17,619 nucleotides of DNA from Leadbetterella sp031420365 (GCA_031420365.1 JANOMP010000005.1:1-17619), one strand, 5' to 3'. Shown: positions 7,572 through 15,091, counted from the stretch's first letter. The notes: generated by a model from the letters alone, not told the origin. Program-made: numbers and translations.

Positions 7572-9032
7572 ATGAAATTGTTTAAATTCTATCTTTTCTT
7601 TATTCTAGTTCTTTTATTTTTTTCCCGGCCTATTTTGGCACAAAACAAAAAACCAGTTTTGTGGAGCTTGGCAAACTGTATAAGTACTGCAAAAGCCAAC
7701 AATCTGCTCTTAAAACAAACCAGTTTACAAATAGAAGTCGGCAAGAATAACCAAAAAATAGTTTCAAATACTCGATATCCTGTACTTAATGGTTCCGTAA
7801 ATCAAAGCTTTCAATCTGGTAGAAGTATAGATCCTTTTAGCAATTTATTTACTGAAGATAGGGTGAATTATCAAAATATTGTCATCAATATGAATATGCC
7901 AATTTATGACGGCAATAGGACCAAATACACCATGGCAATTAACCAATTGGCAATTGAAGCATCAAAACAAGATTTAAAATGGACCGAAGACAATATTACT
8001 ATATTGGTAATTGGGGCATTTTTTCAAGTTTTGAATGCAGAAGATCAACTTGCAATTGTCCTAAAACAAGAAGAAAAATCAAAATTCGAACTAGAAAGGG
8101 CTAAAACCCTACAAAATGAAGGCCTACTTTCTAAATCGAATGTTATAGATTTTCAAACCCAATTAGCCATAGATGAAGTCTCTACACAAATTGCAAGAAA
8201 TGATGTGGAAAGCAGCAAGTCGCTTTTACTTCAGAGCATAAATGATAAAACTTCAAAAAACTTTAAATTAGAACGACCAAATTTCTCGAATGCAAAACCA
8301 GACATTGATAAGATAATAAACGAAACTATAAATTCACCTTTTTTAGAAACCAGAGGAAACATAAACTCAGCTAAAATAAAAAGTAAAATTGCCCAGAAAA
8401 ACGTAGAATTAGAAGCATCGGGCAATAAGCCAACTGTTTCTTTATTTGGATATTTGGGAACAAATTATTCAAGCGCTGCCCCAAAAGAACGATTTATAGG
8501 AGATGGACAACAAAGTTCACAAAAAATAACCCAAACTTCAGATTTCATAAACTATAATGGGCAAAAACTATTTGTAAACAATATTGTAGAAAAACAAAGT
8601 GGTAGTTTTCAAACATTTAAATATTTCAACCAACTCGGGTTTAATTTCAACAGAGCCATTGGTGTAAGTATAAGAATACCTATATATAATGGATTTTCAA
8701 CAAAATATAGAACACAAAATGCCACAATATCCAAGAAAATAGCTGATTTTCAAACCCAAGAAATAGAAATTCAGGAATCTAATACCTTAAATATCTCTCT
8801 CATTAACTTAAACGCTTCATACAAAAAACTAGAGGCCATAAACAAACAGGCCATAATAATGGAACAGGCATTTGAGTCAATTGGTGTTCGCTATAAAGAA
8901 GGGTCTATTAATACTCTAGAGTATATATTGTCAAAAACAAGGTTTGACAAAACAAACCTAGACCTAATACAAGCCAAATACGAGTATATATTTAGAAAAA
9001 CAATTTTAGACTTTTATATGAATCGACTTTAA
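7572..9032 (+). CDS. TolC-family outer membrane efflux protein
   Basis: A 486-residue outer membrane channel with a signal peptide (cleavage likely after LAQ, residues 22-24). It has the family's two internally similar halves: LANCISTAKANNLLLKQTSL at the start of the first helical hairpin, NMPIYDGNRTKYTMAINQLA around 110-130, and IRIPIYNGFSTKYRTQNA as the matching motif in the second half near residue 370. It closes the export operon, 97 nt after the adaptor gene, and completes a tripartite path through both membranes of a Gram-negative cell. Its last 27 nt overlap the convergent SpaB_C-like gene tail to tail, so no space for a terminator exists between them. Confidence 0.92.
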   Translation: MKLFKFYLFFILVLLFFSRPILAQNKKPVLWSLANCISTAKANNLLLKQTSLQIEVGKNNQKIVSNTRYPVLNGSVNQSFQSGRSIDPFSNLFTEDRVNYQNIVINMNMPIYDGNRTKYTMAINQLAIEASKQDLKWTEDNITILVIGAFFQVLNAEDQLAIVLKQEEKSKFELERAKTLQNEGLLSKSNVIDFQTQLAIDEVSTQIARNDVESSKSLLLQSINDKTSKNFKLERPNFSNAKPDIDKIINETINSPFLETRGNINSAKIKSKIAQKNVELEASGNKPTVSLFGYLGTNYSSAAPKERFIGDGQQSSQKITQTSDFINYNGQKLFVNNIVEKQSGSFQTFKYFNQLGFNFNRAIGVSIRIPIYNGFSTKYRTQNATISKKIADFQTQEIEIQESNTLNISLINLNASYKKLEAINKQAIIMEQAFESIGVRYKEGSINTLEYILSKTRFDKTNLDLIQAKYEYIFRKTILDFYMNRL

Positions 9033-9785
9033 AAATTCACTAAAAACTGATTTTAAATTTTGTTTTTCTCCCTTTTTTAAATCCAAAATAATAGCTAATA
9101 CTTTAATATAATATAGAATACCTAATTGATCAATTATTTTTCCTGATTCCCTCTTAAATTCCTTTTCCCAGGGCTCCACTTCTCTCTCTTTGGCTTCAAA
9201 TAAAATTGCTTTTATTTGTGCAATTGTTCCGTCTGGAATCATTGCATCTTGATAATTGCGTTTTAGAAATCCATTTACGTTTTTGCTTGTTTTAGTAAAT
9301 TCAGAAGATGCTAGAAGCAACAACATTAAAGAAAAATTCACCCTCTTTTTTTCTATAAAACCATACGCGTGTTCTTTCAAGGCTAATAAAAATAAATACC
9401 CAGAAGCCATTAAAAACGTTTTCAATATTTCCCCTTCCTTAGCATTTTTAAAATAAAAATCTTTTGAGGACTCAATGTGGTTTAGTGTCAACAAGGTGCC
9501 GTTCTTGTAACTAGAAAATAAGAGTTCTTTCCCATTTTCTTCATATCTTTCTTGGTCTTTTAATGCATGTATTTGAATAATTTTTTCTTTTATTTTCTGA
9601 ATTTCTTGGATAGATAAATGGCTATAATATATTTTCAAATGATCCCCCTTTTCATATCCTAATTGAATAAAATAACTTCCCTTTTGAAGGAATTCTTCTA
9701 TAATACTTAAACATTGGCTTATGTGAGTAGGCTCAATAAAAATAGCCATACAGAACAGGTTGTTTTTAGAAAAAAAGCTTATCAT
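9006..9785 (-). CDS. Stand-alone SpaB_C / thiopeptide-type bacteriocin biosynthesis-like protein (divergent)
   Basis: A 259-residue cytoplasmic protein. Residues 14-56 (AIFIEPTHISQCLSIIEEFL, then YFIQLGYEKGDHLKIYY) match the start of the SpaB_C domain, where relatives have a strand, a helix and an FFIRYxDPGxHLRLRF-like strand. The rest is helical, as expected. In class I lanthipeptide synthesis this domain removes glutamate from glutamylated Ser/Thr to give dehydroamino acids; related stand-alone enzymes do other peptide chemistry. The usual RYGG-type motif is not evident, so this is a divergent member and its reaction is uncertain. No glutamylation domain is found in the window. The start ATG overlaps the upstream glycosyltransferase stop (ATGA), so the two are probably co-translated. 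Confidence 0.55.
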   Translation of the reverse strand: MISFFSKNNLFCMAIFIEPTHISQCLSIIEEFLQKGSYFIQLGYEKGDHLKIYYSHLSIQEIQKIKEKIIQIHALKDQERYEENGKELLFSSYKNGTLLTLNHIESSKDFYFKNAKEGEILKTFLMASGYLFLLALKEHAYGFIEKKRVNFSLMLLLLASSEFTKTSKNVNGFLKRNYQDAMIPDGTIAQIKAILFEAKEREVEPWEKEFKRESGKIIDQLGILYYIKVLAIILDLKKGEKQNLKSVFSEFLKSIHIKV

Positions 9786-10828
9786 GTGTTAATTAATAAT
9801 GGCTCTGAATAATTAAAGTTTTTATACAATATTGTCTTTGCAATCCCCCCTTTGTTCACAGAGACCTCCTTATTCTTTGCATTAGTTTTAAAAATTGCCT
9901 TATTGAACAATTGTGTGTAAAAAAACACAACTTCCGATATCGTCTGCATATCTGTGACTTCAAACATGTCCTTAGCGAAGTTTACATCCAAGTTTGACCC
10001 AAAATGCACACTATCCGCTACTATATTGTATCTATAATAAATCGACATTGGTTTTACAAATTCATTTTCATTCCCTTCATTTTCAAAACAACTGTCATTA
10101 ATTTCGGCAAACTCAAAATCTTTGTTTTTATAAACAAAAAGCACCGCACTTAATGTTGGGCTTTTTTTCAAAACATATAATTTCTTAAAGTTTATTACCC
10201 TTTTATTGTTTAAAACTCTTTGATTATTATCATGATGAATAGCATGTAGAAAAGGCGGGTCTTTAATTTGAACCTCCCGTCTACCTAACAATTTTAGGCG
10301 GTTCAAAAAATCAGTATCTTCATAGCCATACCCATCTATTTTTTCATCATACCCATTTAGGCTATGAAAATCATTTCTATGAAAACAAATTCTGCCCTGT
10401 AAATCTGATAAACCACTTTTTCGAGAAGAAAGAAATATATTTTCATTCCTTTGAAACATATCATTAATAAAATCACAAAAATTAGGTCCAGTATAATTAT
10501 CCGCATCTAGATTACAAATAATATCACCGGTAGCCATACGTATGGCTAAGTTGCGAGAATGGCTAAAATCATAAAATTCAGGAGAATTGGTTTTGTAATA
10601 ATTTACTTTCCCTTCCCATTTAGAAAAATTCTTTTTTGCCCAATCTTCCAGTCCATCTTGAGAATTGTAATCCAATAGTACAAACTCTACTTCTGGGTAT
10701 TTCTCATTATCTTTAAGATTCTTAGGCAGGGTTTGTTTTAAATGATGAAGCCTATTCATACAAGTAATACAAAAAGAAATCTTAAAAATAGGCTTTTTCA
10801 AAATATTTGGCTCAATTTTTTCATACAA
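9782..10828 (-). CDS. GT-A fold glycosyltransferase (GT2/GT27-like)
   Basis: A 348-residue soluble glycosyltransferase. The N-terminal nucleotide-sugar domain shows ISFCITCMNRLHHLKQTLP (18-36), FVLLDYNSQDGLEDW (49-63), SHSRNLAIRMATGD (89-102) and the metal-binding DADN at 108-111. GYGYEDTDFLNRL at 166-178 matches the acceptor-side motif of galactosyltransferase-type enzymes. There are no membrane helices. ATG is absent in frame near the start; TTG 10828 (read MYEKIEP) is the best choice. It heads a two-gene minus-strand operon with the SpaB_C-like gene, between the export genes and kinase/LanC. That setting makes the modified peptide a likely acceptor, like S- or O-glycosylation in glycocins and glycosylated lanthipeptides; this role is inferred, not shown. 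Confidence 0.8.
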   Translation of the reverse strand: MYEKIEPNILKKPIFKISFCITCMNRLHHLKQTLPKNLKDNEKYPEVEFVLLDYNSQDGLEDWAKKNFSKWEGKVNYYKTNSPEFYDFSHSRNLAIRMATGDIICNLDADNYTGPNFCDFINDMFQRNENIFLSSRKSGLSDLQGRICFHRNDFHSLNGYDEKIDGYGYEDTDFLNRLKLLGRREVQIKDPPFLHAIHHDNNQRVLNNKRVINFKKLYVLKKSPTLSAVLFVYKNKDFEFAEINDSCFENEGNENEFVKPMSIYYRYNIVADSVHFGSNLDVNFAKDMFEVTDMQTISEVVFFYTQLFNKAIFKTNAKNKEVSVNKGGIAKTILYKNFNYSEPLLINT

Positions 10829-10892
10829 TAATACTAATAAAATACTTTAATATGTTATTGAAAAAAAGTAAAATTTGTAAATAATTCACACT
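10829..10892. promoter_or_regulatory. Divergent promoter region between glycosyltransferase and kinase genes
   Basis: These 64 nt are the only spacer between two divergent modification operons, so both promoters or their cores must lie here or extend into the coding ends. The sequence is almost pure A/T; TAAAATTTG (10869-10877) resembles the Bacteroidota -7 element with one extra base. Shared control of the two operons is plausible. Confidence 0.4.
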
Positions 10893-11969
10893 ATGGTTTT
10901 AACTCTTGAAAATTGTTGCAACTATTTATTAAATTTTGGCTTTATAGATAAAAAAAGTATCATTGAGGGTGATCTATTAATTAGAGATGCTTCAAGCAGA
11001 AATACAAATTTTTTAGTGAATCGTTTTCAAGATAAATCAAAAAACATACTAGTTAAACAACCCGACATTTTAGATGAGGATTATATCCAATCAATGGAAA
11101 TTGAAGCAAACATCTATAAAATGATATATTCGAAGGTTGAATTTGAGAAAATTCGAGCATTTATTCCCGAATATCTAAAATATGATGAAGAGAATCATAT
11201 TTTAATTATGAAACAACTCAATGGTGTTTGTAGAATTTTCGATTACTTTTATTACGGTCCATTTACGGCTGATTCGTGCATTATATCGGGTTTTGCGGAC
11301 TGTTTAGCGGCTATGCATAATATTCCAAACGAAGTTTTAAAAAACAGCTCTCTCAAAGAAGCCTATCCTTGGTTTTTAGATGTTTCAAACAAAGACTACC
11401 AAAAAAACATAAAAGATAATTATCCAGAAGCATACGAAGTAATGAAGGAGGTTTTTAATAATAAAGTCTGGGTGAAAACACTTAAAAAAGCTCGTAACAA
11501 CTGGAAAACTGGTTCTTTCATACATTTAGATGTCCGTTTTACAAATTGGATGATCTCCTATCGTCATCAAGCTGGAACAGATAGTCCCATTTGGCTTATT
11601 GATTGGGAAATGGCCGGTTTGGGAGACCCAGCATGGGACTTAAGCTTTTTAATAGGCGACTGGATAACCCTCGGCCATTATTTAAAAGAAAACTATGAAA
11701 AGAAATTCCCCAACGTAGAGAAAAAGACAATTCAACAAATTAATCTTTTCTGGCATATATACTGTAATAAAAGAAATTTCAATGATGTGGAAAAAAAAGA
11801 ATTAAAGTCTAGATTAGCTCAGTTTTTACTTGTAAAATTTTTCTTGGTTCTGTATGAATTATTATTAGATTATAGCGACGATAAAAAAGCAATATCTGAC
11901 TCCTTAGCGTTTTTTAAACTACAAATGTTAAACCCAAACCAAATAACAGAAATATATTTCTATGAATAA
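10893..11969 (+). CDS. APH/choline-kinase-fold phosphotransferase, putative peptide kinase
   Basis: A 358-residue kinase-fold protein. Visible elements are a nucleotide-binding Lys55 in ILVKQP, a helix-C Glu71, the catalytic loop HLDVRFTNW with Asp213 and Asn218, and the metal-binding IDWEMAGLGDPAWDL with Asp237. This is the aminoglycoside phosphotransferase superfamily pattern, and all catalytic residues are kept. The family phosphorylates small molecules, but class V lanthipeptide systems use a related stand-alone kinase to phosphorylate Ser/Thr in the precursor before elimination. Its gene overlaps the LanC gene by 8 nt and lies near a Ser-rich precursor, which favours a peptide substrate. 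An alternative is a small-molecule kinase for self-resistance. Confidence 0.8.
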   Translation: MVLTLENCCNYLLNFGFIDKKSIIEGDLLIRDASSRNTNFLVNRFQDKSKNILVKQPDILDEDYIQSMEIEANIYKMIYSKVEFEKIRAFIPEYLKYDEENHILIMKQLNGVCRIFDYFYYGPFTADSCIISGFADCLAAMHNIPNEVLKNSSLKEAYPWFLDVSNKDYQKNIKDNYPEAYEVMKEVFNNKVWVKTLKKARNNWKTGSFIHLDVRFTNWMISYRHQAGTDSPIWLIDWEMAGLGDPAWDLSFLIGDWITLGHYLKENYEKKFPNVEKKTIQQINLFWHIYCNKRNFNDVEKKELKSRLAQFLLVKFFLVLYELLLDYSDDKKAISDSLAFFKLQMLNPNQITEIYFYE

Positions 11970-13185
11970 TAAAGTTATTTATGAACAAATAGTAAAACAA
12001 ATAGCTGAAGAAATTTGTGATCAAGCATATTGGTATGAAGATAGATGTAATTGGACTGGAATTTTCTATAACTCTCATATAGCTAATGCTGAAAAAATTC
12101 TACGTGCTTTACCAATTAATTTCTATGAAGGATCAGCGGGAATCGCTTTCTTTCTTTCTGCAAGTTATAACTACTTTGGTATAGAAATTTTCAAAAAAAC
12201 TGCAATTGGGGCGTGGCAAAAAACAAAAGGCCAATTCGAAGACTTCAATAAAGATAAAATTGGATTTCACGAAGGCCTGGCTGGAATTGCATACGGAATG
12301 GTTCAATCTGGAAAATGGTTGAATGCTCCCTGGCTTGTTGCGGAAGGGCTAGAGCTTATCAAAAATCTTTTTCAAAATATCGAAAATGCAACTTTCGATA
12401 TCATGACAGGATGTTCGGGCTATATAGTGTCACTTTCTGAAATTGAAAAAATCACAAAAGACCTTAGTCTTATAAATTTAATAAAACAATCCGGTGACTA
12501 CTTATTACAAAGCGGTGTAGTGTTTAATAATCAAATCAGTTGGCCAGACAAAATAACCAAGAAACCTCAACTTACTGGGTATTCCCTTGGTATTGCAGGA
12601 GTTATCCATGCTTTATCTGAAGTATATTACTATACAAAAGACTCACACACTATAAATAGTATTAAAATGGCTATTGAATATGAAAATAATTTTCTTGAAA
12701 AAAAATATTCTAATTGGCAAGATTTAAGACTAAAACAACATTCTGACAAAAAATATATAAGTAAAAAAAATTTATACGGAAGCATTTTTTGGTGCCATGG
12801 TGCTATAGGAATTACACTATCAAGACTTCGATCTTTCCAATTAACGAAAGAAATTGACTCTTTCAGTGATGCATTAATTGGAATAAATGCAATAAATTCT
12901 AAAGAAAAATTAGAAACTAAATCTTATACGCTATGCCATGGAACAATTGGAGATCTTTACGCAATTGAATCTTTTAAAAAACAAAAAAACAAACCATTTG
13001 TCTTTAGCAATTTCTTAAAAAATGACAAACAAATAACAGAATTTGTTATAGAAAAAAAAATACCGGATTTTAAAAACTATTTACTAAACAATCCAACATT
13101 ATTTCTTGGAAAATCTGGAATTGCTTATTATTATTTAAGCCTTCTGGACAAAAAATTGCCAAACATATTTGTTCTTGGGCTTTGA
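11962..13185 (+). CDS. LanC-like lanthionine cyclase with intact zinc site
   Basis: A 407-residue protein with the repeated alpha,alpha-toroid motifs of LanC: YEGSAGIAFFL, HEGLAGIAYGM, DIMTGCSGYIVSL, GYSLGIAGVIHAL, FWCHGAIGITLS, LCHGTIGDLYA and FLGKSGIAYYYL. The three zinc ligands are present at Cys278, Cys325 and His326, at spacings matching NisC Cys284, Cys330 and His331. LanC enzymes activate precursor Cys thiols on zinc for addition to dehydroalanine. Asp146 fits NisC Asp141, but the positions of NisC His212, Arg280 and Tyr285 are Leu209, Ser274 and His279, so the acid/base set is altered. The start ATG lies inside the kinase gene end, so the two are translationally coupled. The predicted substrate is the nearby Cys-rich peptide. 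Confidence 0.88.
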   Translation: MNNKVIYEQIVKQIAEEICDQAYWYEDRCNWTGIFYNSHIANAEKILRALPINFYEGSAGIAFFLSASYNYFGIEIFKKTAIGAWQKTKGQFEDFNKDKIGFHEGLAGIAYGMVQSGKWLNAPWLVAEGLELIKNLFQNIENATFDIMTGCSGYIVSLSEIEKITKDLSLINLIKQSGDYLLQSGVVFNNQISWPDKITKKPQLTGYSLGIAGVIHALSEVYYYTKDSHTINSIKMAIEYENNFLEKKYSNWQDLRLKQHSDKKYISKKNLYGSIFWCHGAIGITLSRLRSFQLTKEIDSFSDALIGINAINSKEKLETKSYTLCHGTIGDLYAIESFKKQKNKPFVFSNFLKNDKQITEFVIEKKIPDFKNYLLNNPTLFLGKSGIAYYYLSLLDKKLPNIFVLGL

Positions 13186-13245
13186 AATATATGGTTATTA
13201 AAAAATGTAGGTTTTTTTATTCAAATTTTCCAAAAACCTCAGGAC

Positions 13246-13285
13246 AAAAACAATTAATGGCATACCATTTGTATACCATTAATTG
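13246..13285 (-). terminator. Rho-independent terminator after the precursor peptide gene
   Basis: CAATTAATGG (13251-13260) pairs with CCATTAATTG (13276-13285); four further pairs follow a C/A mismatch, closing a 5-nt loop at 13266-13270. On the minus strand the stem is followed by TTTTTG, and it lies 18 nt past the precursor stop codon. On the plus strand no T-run follows directly, so it seems to serve the peptide gene rather than LanC. Confidence 0.7.
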
Positions 13286-13303
13286 AATTCAAAAAAACTG
13301 TTT

Positions 13304-13507
13304 TTAATAGTTTAAAACGCCACAATTTTTAGAAGACTTTGGTGATTTAGGTGATTTAGGACCTTTACACTTTTTCGCCTTTTTCGATTTGGATGATTTA
13401 CAGCCACGGATAACAGGATAACATGGCTTTGGAACATGACATCCACCTTTAATTTCTTCAGCATTTATTAGCTCAAGAGAAGCAAAGTTTGAAAGATTTC
13501 TTAACAT
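13304..13507 (-). CDS. Putative RiPP precursor peptide with double-glycine leader and Cys/Ser/Lys-rich core
   Basis: A 67-residue peptide. The leader MLRNLSNFASLELINAEEIK ends in Gly21-Gly22 with Ile at -4 and Leu at -12, a C39-protease type leader. The 45-residue core has five Cys (23, 29, 36, 47, 62), seven Ser (38, 39, 41, 52, 55, 58, 59), no Thr, no acidic residue and twelve Lys plus one Arg, so it is strongly cationic. All Ser lie between the third and fifth Cys, in a PKSPKSPKSSK-like stretch. The gene ends in its own terminator and is convergent to the kinase/LanC operon. The leader matches the C39 exporter at 3955, and the Cys plus Ser content matches kinase, SpaB_C-like and LanC enzymes. 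I know no family with this core. Confidence 0.8.
   Translation of the reverse strand: MLRNLSNFASLELINAEEIKGGCHVPKPCYPVIRGCKSSKSKKAKKCKGPKSPKSPKSSKNCGVLNY
13342..13362. repeat. 9-bp tandem repeat in precursor core
   Basis: GGTGATTTA occurs twice in tandem, and flanking partial copies (TTTGGTGATTTAGG... GGACC) extend it. On the coding strand it encodes the Pro-Lys-Ser units of the peptide core, so the number of PKS units can vary by whole codons. Confidence 0.65.
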
Positions 13508-13916
13508 AATTAAAAATGTTTAAATTAGATAATAATTCACTCTAAGAACAACCCTTTTAATGAAAAAGGCAGTTCTTATTAACAATAATTTTTTCAAAAA
13601 TGATGCCGTTTAATAACAAAATAGCAAAACTTGTTAATGAGCTGATTTTAAGTTATTTGAAAAAATAAATTAAAAAAATGTTCCATATTTCTTCTGGTGG
13701 CTTGATTTTTGACATATACAAAATATCAGATTTTTAAATTGGCAAGATTTTTGTAATTATTGGCTACCCATGTTTTATTTCTTAAAAAACAATACGTAAG
13801 AAATACTCTTTCCGGATTTTGTTCGAAAAAACTACAAGTATTTGAATCAGTTCTAATAAAAAGGCTTCCAATTTATTTCTTCTCTCTAAAAAGTAATTGT
13901 CAAACTGACCTCTTTT
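13508..13916. promoter_or_regulatory. Upstream region of precursor gene with a stem-loop; no gene seen
   Basis: This 409-nt stretch holds the promoter of the minus-strand precursor gene. A two-part hairpin lies at 13544-13577: AAGAAC pairs with GTTCTT and CCTTTT pairs with AAAAGG around a 5-nt loop. It would be in the 5' leader or act as an operator. The only short frames are about 20 codons and not protein-like. I found no convincing promoter consensus, RNA gene or second precursor. Confidence 0.45.
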
Positions 13917-14339
13917 TTAATACACTAACAATTCATTGTGCGGCAATGCAAACTGAGTGTGTTTGGTCAATATTAATATGGAATCGCCTTTCTTACACTT
14001 TGCTAGAACTTGCTCAACACTTATTTTCTTAACCGTTTTTTGTGAATAAAGAAAAATAGTTCCGGATTTTCCATCTTTAATGGCTACTCCAAATTCGATT
14101 TTTTCCGTAATTTCAAACCCTTGTTTGCCGCCTTTAACCTCTCCTAAGCTTACGGCTGCAGCAGAAAGCCAACCTTTTGCTTCTTTTGAAATCTTACACT
14201 TGGCAGTATTTGAATATTCTCCAACAAGCATTTGATCATTTAATAAAACTGCAGAGCAATTTGAAAAGTATTCTTGAGCAAAAATGCAATTAGACCAAAA
14301 AATAAAAAGCACAATTAAAACTTGATTTCTTCTTTCCAT
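13917..14339 (-). CDS. Small secreted protein of unknown function (ends ALPHNELLVY)
   Basis: A 140-residue protein with a signal peptide (VLIVLFIFWSNCIFAQ) and a mature part of about 118 residues. It contains NCSAVLLNDQMLVGEYSNTA, FGVAIKDGKSGTIFLYSQKT and the ending KGDSILILTKHTQFALPHNE, which I recall as a recurring Bacteroidota pattern without assigned function. It is predicted to be a periplasmic, mainly beta-strand domain. It sits 56 nt downstream of the TonB-C-domain gene on the same strand, so they are probably co-transcribed and act together. No catalytic motif is seen. Confidence 0.7.
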   Translation of the reverse strand: MERRNQVLIVLFIFWSNCIFAQEYFSNCSAVLLNDQMLVGEYSNTAKCKISKEAKGWLSAAAVSLGEVKGGKQGFEITEKIEFGVAIKDGKSGTIFLYSQKTVKKISVEQVLAKCKKGDSILILTKHTQFALPHNELLVY

Positions 14340-14395
14340 TAAATTCGAAATTTAAATATATTCAACGAATAAAACCTCTTTTTCCCAAAAGCTAA

Positions 14396-15091
14396 TTAAC
14401 ATCCACCAACACCCATACTAAATTCAAATTTTTGTTTAACAGGCTTCCCAAATCCATTTTTAGCCGGATTCCATTTAGGCATTTTGTCTATAATTTCAAG
14501 CAAAAGGTGGTCTGTTTCTGCATTTCCAGAAGAAAGACTAATTTCAGAATCTATAATCTCTCCATTTTCATTTACAATAAAACTCACTTTCCCCTTTTGG
14601 TTTTCCGCGGGAGTGTGCTTTATAACTTTATCAATTAAACTAAATTTCAAGTATTGCTTCAGTTTTGGGTATCCTCCCAAATATTCCGCTTCAATTTCTG
14701 GAACTACTGTCATCAAAATTTTGATTTTTCTTTGTTCCATTTGCTCTGTTACAGAATTAGACGTATTATATTTAACATTTACTTCTAGCTCTGAACCCAA
14801 TACTATTTTGTTTAAAATCCTTTTCTGGTCTTCGTTTAATGTTTCATTTTGTCCAGTAGCAGAATGTGTTATTCCATTTTCAACTGCCAGCACCTCAACT
14901 GATATATAGTTATTTACCCAACTTGAAGGATAATATGGAATAAAATCTTTTAAATAATTTGCTTTTTCAAGTGTTTCCTTTTTTACGGATTTGGCATATT
15001 TTCCCCGAATTTCGTAGCTAACCTCTTGAGCAAAACCAATAAAAGAAATAAATAAGATGCCAAAAAAAATCTTTTTCATATTTTTGTTCAT
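14396..15091 (-). CDS. Secreted protein with TonB C-terminal-like domain
   Basis: A 231-residue protein. After a signal peptide (KKIFFGILFISFIGFAQ), residues about 20-135 are of unknown fold, and about 137-231 resemble a TonB C-terminal domain: GYPKLKQYLKFSLIDKV, GKVSFIVNENGEIIDSEI, then IIDKMPKWNPAKNGFGKPVK. Unlike a true TonB it has a cleavable signal rather than an anchored helix and no proline-rich linker, so it is a TonB-box-independent relative common in Bacteroidota rather than a transporter energiser. It ends in MGVGGC. Start is ATG 15091 or ATG 15079 (MKKIFF); both give the signal peptide. It is divergent from the winged-helix regulator and likely controlled by it. Confidence 0.8.
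   Translation of the reverse strand: MNKNMKKIFFGILFISFIGFAQEVSYEIRGKYAKSVKKETLEKANYLKDFIPYYPSSWVNNYISVEVLAVENGITHSATGQNETLNEDQKRILNKIVLGSELEVNVKYNTSNSVTEQMEQRKIKILMTVVPEIEAEYLGGYPKLKQYLKFSLIDKVIKHTPAENQKGKVSFIVNENGEIIDSEISLSSGNAETDHLLLEIIDKMPKWNPAKNGFGKPVKQKFEFSMGVGGC

Noticed and set aside
10893..11969. Kinase as an aminoglycoside resistance gene
   Set aside because: It overlaps a LanC gene and lies within a peptide cluster; the fold alone does not show antibiotic phosphorylation.
13209..13239. AGGTTTTT/AAAAACCT dyad after the LanC gene
   Set aside because: Only 8 bp, mostly A/T pairs, with a 15-nt loop and no T-run on the plus strand; not convincing as a LanC terminator.
13600..13668. Short plus-strand frame beginning MMPFNNKIAKLV, a possible second precursor peptide
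   Set aside because: About 22 codons, no GG leader, no Cys, no clear ribosome binding site; it looks like chance AT-rich coding.
13760..14032. Plus-strand frame of 90 codons
   Set aside because: It starts at TTG and much of it is antisense to the secreted-protein gene; composition is not protein-like.
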